This document shows positions 6,841 through 11,761 of a DNA stretch of 11,761 bases, one piece after another. Location of the stretch: positions 1-11,761 of the forward strand of contig CACJBM010000066.1 in NCBI GenBank assembly GCA_902591645.1, written 5' to 3'. A program made the translations under genes and the position numbers. A model generated the notes under the pieces. That model searched no databases, had not been told where the DNA came from, and saw only the letters and a list, made by a program, of their open reading frames with translations. Within the stretch, counting starts at the first letter, position 1. Every line of letters begins with the position of its first letter. Source of the stretch: an uncultured Verrucomicrobiota bacterium. Its GTDB lineage: Bacteria > Verrucomicrobiota > Verrucomicrobiae > Verrucomicrobiales > DEV007.

Positions 6841-6905
6841 TGCATTTTATGCGATAGATCTTCATTAAAATAATAAATTTCTTGATCGAAGTATCTTTGT
6901 CGAGG

Positions 6906-6935
6906 TTGACATTATTGATAAGAGGATTAAATACT
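6906..6935 (+). promoter_or_regulatory. Promoter of the tRNA-Leu gene
   Basis: A perfect -35 hexamer TTGACA (6906-6911) is followed by a -10 that can be read as TTAAAT (6927-6932, 15-nt spacer, 4/6) or AATACT (6930-6935, 18-nt spacer, 4/6). Transcription would begin about 12 nt before the mature tRNA 5' end. This is the best promoter in the window. Confidence 0.6.
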
Positions 6936-6953
6936 CGGTATTAGTTTAATAAA

Positions 6954-7036
6954 GCCAGGGTGGCGAAACTGGTAGACGCGCCAGATTTAGGATCTGGTTC
7001 CCTTTGGGAGTGCAAGTTCGATTCTTGTCCCTGGTA
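6954..7036 (+). tRNA. tRNA-Leu (anticodon UAG)
   Basis: Complete class II tRNA. The acceptor stem GCCAGGG (6954-6960) pairs with CCCTGGT (7029-7035, one G-U), with discriminator A7036. The D stem is GCG/CGC (6963-6965/6977-6979) with the GG of the D loop at 6971-6972. The anticodon stem CCAGA/TCTGG (6981-6985/6993-6997) encloses loop TTTAGGA with anticodon TAG at 6988-6990. The long variable arm TCCC-TTT-GGGA (6999-7009) is typical of leucine and serine tRNAs. The T stem GCAAG/CTTGT encloses loop TTCGATT. Discriminator A and the anticodon identify leucine, reading CUA and other CUN codons. The 3' CCA is not encoded and must be added enzymatically. Confidence 0.98.
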
Positions 7037-7086
7037 CTTTCTTAACTAACAGATATAATTATCAAATTAACGGATTAGGTGGATAA

Positions 7087-7110
7087 GGGAAAAAACTAAT
7101 TTTTCTTTCT
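7087..7110 (+). terminator. Possible weak terminator after tRNA-Leu
   Basis: GAAAAA (7089-7094) pairs exactly with TTTTTC (7100-7105) around the loop ACTAA, with up to two more G-U pairs outside, and a T-rich run (tttctttcttt) extends beyond it. The stem is nearly all A-U, so its strength is doubtful. It lies 50 nt past the tRNA 3' end, where a terminator would be expected. Confidence 0.3.
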
Positions 7111-7154
7111 TTAACGTTTCCAAGTTTTATTGTCGAAGTACGTTTTGTGTGTAT

Positions 7155-7196
7155 AAGATCGACACATGAATAGCAAGAGCCTAACAAATCGATCTT
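7155..7196. repeat. Perfect 8-bp inverted repeat with 26-nt spacer
   Basis: AAGATCGA (7155-7162) and TCGATCTT (7189-7196) are exact reverse complements. The spacing would suit a split protein-binding site or a long RNA hairpin. It lies in the non-coding stretch about 140 nt before the GGT-family gene, and the start of the short 24-codon frame (7166) falls inside the spacer. Confidence 0.45.
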
Positions 7197-7337
7197 GGCT
7201 CGATACTGCTATTGTACTAGTGGCTTCAATGTTACAGTGAGCCGTGATTAATAATATCCTTTAGTAAGACTATATCGGGAACTTGCATTCAAATATAGGT
7301 GATTGCCTTTTCGGGCTATTAATCAGATAATGAATTC

Positions 7338-9002
7338 ATGAGGGGCATGAGACTTTTTCTGATATTATCATTTCTTTTGCGTTTGTATGGTTTTTCTGCT
7401 CCGGAAAATTCATACACATACCATGCAGAAGGGAAGGGGGGAGCAGTAGCTGCTGAGGATCCGGCAGCAGTAGCGGCTGGGATGGAGGTTCTAAAAAATG
7501 GTGGGAATGCAGCTGATGCGGCCGTTTCAGTGATGCTTACTGCTAGTGTAGTTGATTATGGTATGTTTGCCATAGGAGCTGAAGTCCCTTTCATCATTTT
7601 TGATAAGAAGTCCGGCAAAGTGAAAACATTATCGGGTTTAGGCTCAGCTCCATTAGATAAAGAGTCGATGTTCTTTTATTATGATAAGGGCATACCCGGA
7701 GGAGGTGGGATTAAGGCTGCTCCTGTACCCGGTGCAGTTCATTTATTTTTTACCGCACTGATTAAATACGGAACGATGACTTTTGCCGAGGTTTCGAGGC
7801 CCGTTCTCCGAATCCTTGATGCTGGTGGTCAGGACTGGTATGATGAATTAGCAACGACCCTAAGAAAATTAATTGATAGAGAATCTTCCACTGAAGGTAG
7901 TCGAGAGGAAAAATTAAAGGCGGCGCGTGACCGTTTTTACAAAGGCGATATAGGTAAGCAATTAGTAGACTATTATAAAAAGCAGGGTGGTTTTCTTCGT
8001 TTGCGTGATTTGAGTGAGCATAGGACCCTTATCGAGGATCCCGTCAGTATAGATTATAAGGGATACACTGTGCTAAAGTGTGGTCCTTGGACCCAAGGGC
8101 CGTACCTTTGCCAGACACTGCAAATCCTAGAAGGTTTTAAAATTCAGAAAATGGGACACCTGTCAGCTGATTATATTCATGTGCTCACAGAATCTATGAA
8201 GCTAGGTTTAGCTGATCGTGATTATTATTATGGGGACCCAAGGTTTGTTGATGTGCCCTTATCAGGATTATTATCAAAAGACTATGCGAAAATACGTCGT
8301 CCTTTAGTTGATATGAAGATTGCATCAATGGAGGTGCGCCCTGGTGATCCTATTGAGATGAAATCATTAGTAGATGAGCCCGCTAAGTATCGGCCAGGAC
8401 CGGGGGGAACAACTACCTGTGTAGTTGCTGACCGTTGGGGTAATTTTGTTGCAGCTACACCAAGCGGTAATGGTCCATACAATATTTGTGAGCCTTTAGG
8501 TATAGCTCATGGTAATCGGTTGCGAAGCTTGAACACGGCACCCGGTCATCCGAACCGGATCGAGCCTGGTAAGAGACCTAGGATCACTCTTACTCCTACC
8601 TTAGTTTTGAAAGATGGATTTCCCATTATGGGAATCAGTGTAGCGGGTGGTGATTTACAGGATCAAACCACACTGAATTGTTTGCTTAATGTTATTGAGT
8701 TTGGAATGAATCCAAAGGAAGCAGTTACTGCGAATCGTTTTTCTACTAGGCATCACGAAAATTCATTTAACCCTGAACGTTTTCGTAGAATTGATGGGCT
8801 TGGAAGGCTTACTATAAATAAGGGTGTAGATAAGAATATTATAGAAGAGTTAGTTAATCGTGGGCATAAAATTTCAATTTCAGGAGGTCCTATAGCCGCT
8901 CCAGTGATGATTTATTTTAATCGTGAAAAGAAAGAGTTTTTAGCTGCAGGGGATCCTAAAGCTAACCGTCACGCGGCTGTTCTTGAGTTAAATTCTGACT
9001 GA
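7338..9002 (+). CDS. Exported gamma-glutamyltranspeptidase-family Ntn hydrolase
   Basis: A 554-residue member of the GGT family (PF01019), autoprocessed into two chains. The N-terminus is a signal peptide (MRGMRLFLILSFLLRLYGFSA), so it acts in the periplasm or envelope. GGT hallmarks include GGNAADAAV (about 55-63), the PVPGAV loop (129-134), KYGTM (143-147) and GKRP followed by a TP turn (411-420). The self-cleavage site and N-terminal nucleophile of the small chain is T358 in PGGTTTCVVAD, equivalent to E. coli T391. The canonical arginine that holds the gamma-glutamyl carboxylate (E. coli R114, REMAP) is absent: the aligned stretch is GLGSAP (100-105). The E. coli NNQMDDF segment is GNRLRSLN here. 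Substrate may therefore differ from glutathione. ATG 7338 is taken; ATG 7347 would also leave a signal peptide. The PVC heme-protein gene follows after 81 nt. Confidence 0.9.
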   Translation: MRGMRLFLILSFLLRLYGFSAPENSYTYHAEGKGGAVAAEDPAAVAAGMEVLKNGGNAADAAVSVMLTASVVDYGMFAIGAEVPFIIFDKKSGKVKTLSGLGSAPLDKESMFFYYDKGIPGGGGIKAAPVPGAVHLFFTALIKYGTMTFAEVSRPVLRILDAGGQDWYDELATTLRKLIDRESSTEGSREEKLKAARDRFYKGDIGKQLVDYYKKQGGFLRLRDLSEHRTLIEDPVSIDYKGYTVLKCGPWTQGPYLCQTLQILEGFKIQKMGHLSADYIHVLTESMKLGLADRDYYYGDPRFVDVPLSGLLSKDYAKIRRPLVDMKIASMEVRPGDPIEMKSLVDEPAKYRPGPGGTTTCVVADRWGNFVAATPSGNGPYNICEPLGIAHGNRLRSLNTAPGHPNRIEPGKRPRITLTPTLVLKDGFPIMGISVAGGDLQDQTTLNCLLNVIEFGMNPKEAVTANRFSTRHHENSFNPERFRRIDGLGRLTINKGVDKNIIEELVNRGHKISISGGPIAAPVMIYFNREKKEFLAAGDPKANRHAAVLELNSD

Positions 9003-9053
9003 TCTTTTATAGAATATACAATTCTTTTAAGATTATAAAATTGGGATCGACTC

Positions 9054-9079
9054 AACTATCATTAAAATTAATAATAGTT
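9054..9079. promoter_or_regulatory. Near-perfect 26-bp palindrome immediately before the PVC heme-protein gene
   Basis: Arms AACTATCATTAA (9054-9065) and TTAATAATAGTT (9068-9079) are reverse complements at 11 of 12 positions (mismatch 9060/9073), around a central AA. It ends 4 nt before the ATG at 9084, so it covers the place where a ribosome binding site would be. It could be an operator for a dimeric repressor or an mRNA hairpin that limits initiation. Confidence 0.5.
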
Positions 9080-9083
9080 AGTA

Positions 9084-11711
9084 ATGAGGTTAATAACCGC
9101 TTTCTTTTTTTTGATTTTTTTAGGAATTGGGTCTGCACAGATTCCCAGTCCTGATGATGCGCCGTTGCCCCTTTCTCCTGAGGAAAGTAAGAAGCATTTT
9201 AAATTAACAGACGGGTTCCGTATTGATCTCATTGCTTCAGAGCCTCTTATTCGAGATCCGAGCTGCATTGCTTGGGATTCTAAGGGCCGATTATTTGTTA
9301 CTGAAATACACGGTTATAATTTAGAGGGTCATCTAGATGTGACTGAACTGAACAAAACTGGCAAATTAGACAAATCGATTCGTCGTGTTCGTGTAGGTCC
9401 AGAATTAAAAGCGGAAGCACAAAAGGGGCAGACCGGCAGTCTTAAATTATTACGTGATTTAGATGGTGACGGAAAAATGGATGAATCGATCATCTGGGCT
9501 GATGATATACCGGCAGCTTATGGAGTGATTACTTTGGATCAGGGTGTAATCATCACTGCAGCTCCTCATATTATATTTTTTGCAGACACGGATGGTGATA
9601 ATAGACCCGACGTACGTAGGACCCTTTTCACTGGATTCACTGTCGGGGAAATGGAAAGGGCCATTAACAACCCAGTCATGGGGCCTGATGGATGGATATA
9701 CGCGGGTCAGGGATGGGGAGGTGGAGACATTACTGGCCCTAACTTAAAGGGGCCGGTCAAGATGGGGAGAACTGACTTTAGGTTCAAATCTGACGGATCT
9801 GCCATTGAGCCGGCCAGTGGATCTAATCATACCTTTGGAATGGCATTCGATGACGTTGGTAACCGGTTTCTTATAACGACTAGCAGGCCAGCTTTATATG
9901 CCGTGCCTTTGCCTTATCATTATTTGAAAAGGAACCCTCATGTAGGAACTCCAAATCTTACAGCTACTGCAAGTGATTATCATAATACATTTCCTACGAG
10001 TGAACCTCATCCATGGCGCCAGAAGCGTGGAGCTGACCCTAGATGGGTTAAGTTCTACGGTGCAGGGGAAGCTAAGCCGAATGGAAATTTCACATCGGCT
10101 TGTGGGCAACAAATATATAGAGCGAAGCTCTTTCCTGAATCTTACCATGGTAATTATTTCTGCTGTGACCCTCAACAGAGCATGGTTCATCGTGCTCAGA
10201 TACAACGTGAAGGGTCAGGTATTGTTGTGCAACGTCATCCGGACCATAGCGATTCTGAATTCCTTACTTCAACGGATGGATGGTTCCGTCCAAACAATTT
10301 AAGAGTTGGTCCCGATGGAGCGCTGTACGTTATCGATATGTACCGTGAGATCATTGAGGATTATTCAGCGATTCCGAGGTACATGCAGCAACAGTATGGT
10401 CTTCTTAATGGAAATGATCGTGGGCGTATATGGAGAGTCGCTCCAAAAGAGAGTGACCCTTTCCCAATCAAGACTAACAGATATGATCCTGACAGTTCAG
10501 TGTCTGCTAGGATTCAATCTCTTTATGAGTCTGGGGTGGAATTAGTAGAAGCAATGAAGGATTCCCATTATGGAATTCGTGTTCATGCTTTGAGGGTCGC
10601 GGACCAGAGATTTAAAACGAGCCCTGAACTTTTGAATGCAGCTTTGGATTTGATTAAGAATGAATCAGATCCTAATGTCTTGTTGCAGCTTGCGTTGAGT
10701 CTTGGGGAAAGTGATGATCCTCGATCAATCGCGGGATTAGTTTACCTTGCATCTCGTCATTCTAATGTTCGTTGGATGAATAATGCGGTTCTAAGTTCGA
10801 TAGGTAACAAGGCAGGAGAATTTTTTGAGTTGGCTATAAAAAAACAATCTAAAATTGGTACATCAATACTAGAACAGGCAGCCCAAACGGCAGCACGTAG
10901 TGGTGCTGCTAAGTCGCTGCTAGCGGCTATAGATCATCCTGATCCGGCTCTTCGGCTTCGCATTTTAAGTCTTGCAGCTAAGAATGGAATTGATGTTTCA
11001 GATTCATTGCGGTCAATTGCTGATGAATCTATTTCTGATTCCGATTCTTCTGAAGAGCAACGGCTGGCTGCATTGCAATTGATTAGTTACGCGTCCCCGG
11101 ATGTGGTTAAATCTGGCGTTCAAAAGTTTTTATCTCCAACACAGAACCCTGAATTTCAGGCACAGGCCATTAGAGTCTCTCTTGCTCAAGCAAATAAAGT
11201 GGTTGCAGAGCAATTAATTGAACACTTGCCAAGATCGACTCCTCGCATTGCGATGCTCATTACTGAGGCCCTCTTGGCGCACTCAGAAACGATTAAGCAG
11301 CTCCTTTCTTCGAATACCAAGGTGCAATTCTCAGCGCTCCAGATGTACCGTTTACGTAATCATGAAGAATCAGAAGTTCGCAAATTAACTCAGTCCCTTT
11401 CATTAAGGTCGGATAATGAATTAGAAGAAAAGGATTCTCATAAAAATTATTATGCGGCTTTGAATAAGGATCCTGATCTTGAGCGTGGATCGGCTTTATT
11501 TATGGTTCATTGTGCCAATTGCCATCAGTTTGGTGGGCAGGGAATTGCAGTGGGTCCACCTCTTGACGGGGAATCTGGGAGGCCAGCTGAATCTCTTTTA
11601 GCAGATGTTCTTAATCCTTCATCCCAGATCACTGCCGGATATTCAACATACCGGCTTATCATTTGGCGGAAATTGCCCATTATCTGCCAACTCGATCATC
11701 ATTCCATTTGA
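9084..11711 (+). CDS. PVC-type heme-binding protein: propeller, HEAT repeats and cytochrome c domain, altered C-terminus
   Basis: An 875-residue secreted redox protein of the family abundant in Planctomycetota and Verrucomicrobiota ('membrane-bound dehydrogenase' propeller type). The signal peptide is residues 1-18 (cleavage GSA|Q). A PQQ/sorbosone-dehydrogenase-like beta-propeller covers about 35-455, opening with the hallmark GFRIDLIASEPLIRDPSCIAWD. It contains two calcium-loop-like motifs, DLDGDGKMD (125-133) and DTDGDNRPD (168-176), and closes with NDRGRIWRV (444-452). HEAT-like helical repeats fill about 470-790. A cytochrome c domain begins near 800 with C810-A-N-C813-H814 and VGPPLDG (823-829). 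Homology stops after GYSTYRL (852-858): the last 17 residues do not fit, and the roughly 60 residues expected after this point, including the usual C-terminal SLMP-type segment, are missing. Probably an electron-transferring dehydrogenase; substrate unknown. ATG start; no Shine-Dalgarno sequence, palindrome upstream. Confidence 0.88.
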   Translation: MRLITAFFFLIFLGIGSAQIPSPDDAPLPLSPEESKKHFKLTDGFRIDLIASEPLIRDPSCIAWDSKGRLFVTEIHGYNLEGHLDVTELNKTGKLDKSIRRVRVGPELKAEAQKGQTGSLKLLRDLDGDGKMDESIIWADDIPAAYGVITLDQGVIITAAPHIIFFADTDGDNRPDVRRTLFTGFTVGEMERAINNPVMGPDGWIYAGQGWGGGDITGPNLKGPVKMGRTDFRFKSDGSAIEPASGSNHTFGMAFDDVGNRFLITTSRPALYAVPLPYHYLKRNPHVGTPNLTATASDYHNTFPTSEPHPWRQKRGADPRWVKFYGAGEAKPNGNFTSACGQQIYRAKLFPESYHGNYFCCDPQQSMVHRAQIQREGSGIVVQRHPDHSDSEFLTSTDGWFRPNNLRVGPDGALYVIDMYREIIEDYSAIPRYMQQQYGLLNGNDRGRIWRVAPKESDPFPIKTNRYDPDSSVSARIQSLYESGVELVEAMKDSHYGIRVHALRVADQRFKTSPELLNAALDLIKNESDPNVLLQLALSLGESDDPRSIAGLVYLASRHSNVRWMNNAVLSSIGNKAGEFFELAIKKQSKIGTSILEQAAQTAARSGAAKSLLAAIDHPDPALRLRILSLAAKNGIDVSDSLRSIADESISDSDSSEEQRLAALQLISYASPDVVKSGVQKFLSPTQNPEFQAQAIRVSLAQANKVVAEQLIEHLPRSTPRIAMLITEALLAHSETIKQLLSSNTKVQFSALQMYRLRNHEESEVRKLTQSLSLRSDNELEEKDSHKNYYAALNKDPDLERGSALFMVHCANCHQFGGQGIAVGPPLDGESGRPAESLLADVLNPSSQITAGYSTYRLIIWRKLPIICQLDHHSI

Positions 11712-11761
11712 ATCGATGGACTTCATTGCCAATCTGAGATAACGGAATTGATCTTTCCCCT

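Larger units (their letters stand above)
7037..7337. other. Gene-poor 301-nt spacer between tRNA-Leu and the GGT-family gene
   Basis: No convincing protein-coding gene on either strand. It contains a weak A/T-rich hairpin just after the tRNA (7087-7107), a perfect 8-bp inverted repeat (7155-7162/7189-7196) and one 24-codon reading frame (7166-7240). That frame starts MNSKSLTNRSWLD and continues TAIVLVASMLQ, so it resembles the beginning of a signal peptide and could be a gene remnant. It has no clear Shine-Dalgarno sequence. The segment must also hold the promoter of the GGT-family gene, which I could not place. Confidence 0.6.

Noticed and set aside
6842..6852. Hairpin GCAT-TTT-ATGC just after the Fur-family gene
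   Set aside because: Only a 4-bp stem with no following T-run; too weak to call a terminator.
7330..7341. Three-codon upstream frame (ATG AAT TCA TGA) overlapping the GGT-family start codon
   Set aside because: Could in principle couple re-initiation, but it has no ribosome binding site and is explained by chance around the palindromic ATGAATTCAT.
9011..9027. AGAAT-N5-ATTCT followed by TT after the GGT-family gene
   Set aside because: Five A/T-rich base pairs are too few for an intrinsic terminator, and such dyads are common at this base composition.
9894..10545. Several open frames of 79-109 codons on both strands inside the PVC heme-protein gene
   Set aside because: The main frame is strongly conserved in family motifs throughout this stretch; the others have atypical composition and no own start signals, so they are shadow frames.
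11643..11759. Minus-strand frame of 38 codons running in from the window end (contains IELADNGQFPPND)
   Set aside because: It overlaps the conserved plus-strand frame only slightly and reads like plausible protein, but it is short, has no recognised family and is cut by the window edge. It is mentioned only because the plus-strand gene ends abnormally here.
1..11761. CRISPR array, insertion sequence, prophage or toxin-antitoxin module
   Set aside because: No regularly spaced repeats, no transposase or integrase motifs and no recognisable toxin or antitoxin pair were found; the small coupled genes at 2933-3353 lack any such signature.

Overview
The window looks like chromosomal DNA from a bacterium of the PVC superphylum, most likely a marine-type member of Verrucomicrobiota. 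The main pointer is the last gene, which encodes the secreted propeller/HEAT/cytochrome c protein type ('PVC-type heme-binding CxxCH protein') that is abundant in Verrucomicrobiota, Planctomycetota and Lentisphaerota. Supporting signs are AT-rich sequence, several genes without a recognisable Shine-Dalgarno sequence, and a Fur-family protein with the C-terminal GLYHELEFFGQCPAC pattern. The phylum assignment is an inference.

Layout. (1) 76-3353, plus strand: a large secreted protein of unknown function, a phosphoglycolate-phosphatase-type HAD hydrolase, a tiny membrane protein and an overlapping small basic protein; the close spacing suggests one transcription unit. (2) 4885-3369, minus strand: an omega-amidase-type nitrilase-superfamily hydrolase followed 26 nt later by a 4'-phosphopantetheinyl transferase, with a perfect hairpin over the gene junction. 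(3) 4955-5263, plus: a two-helix membrane protein. (4) 6267-5273, minus: a lipoprotein-anchored MsrB translationally coupled (GTGA overlap) to a DUF971 protein. (5) 6403-6840, plus: a Fur-family regulator, divergent from msrB. (6) 6954-7036: tRNA-Leu(UAG) with its own promoter, followed by about 300 nt without a convincing gene. (7) 7338-9002 and 9084-11711, plus: an exported gamma-glutamyltranspeptidase-family protein and the PVC-type heme protein, with a near-perfect 26-bp palindrome immediately before the latter.

How the genes work together. Most of the window is housekeeping: 2-phosphoglycolate salvage, 2-oxo-amide clearance, carrier-protein activation, methionine sulfoxide repair at the cell envelope, metal-dependent regulation and leucine decoding. 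The last two genes are envelope or periplasmic and may serve peptide/glutathione and redox metabolism, but nothing in the sequence links them mechanistically. I do not see a clear new defence, mobile or biosynthetic system. The points most worth a second look are the abnormal C-terminus of the heme protein, the palindrome before it, the GGT homologue without the canonical substrate-binding arginine, the Fur homologue with an altered metal-sensing site, and the structured gene-poor stretch after the tRNA.
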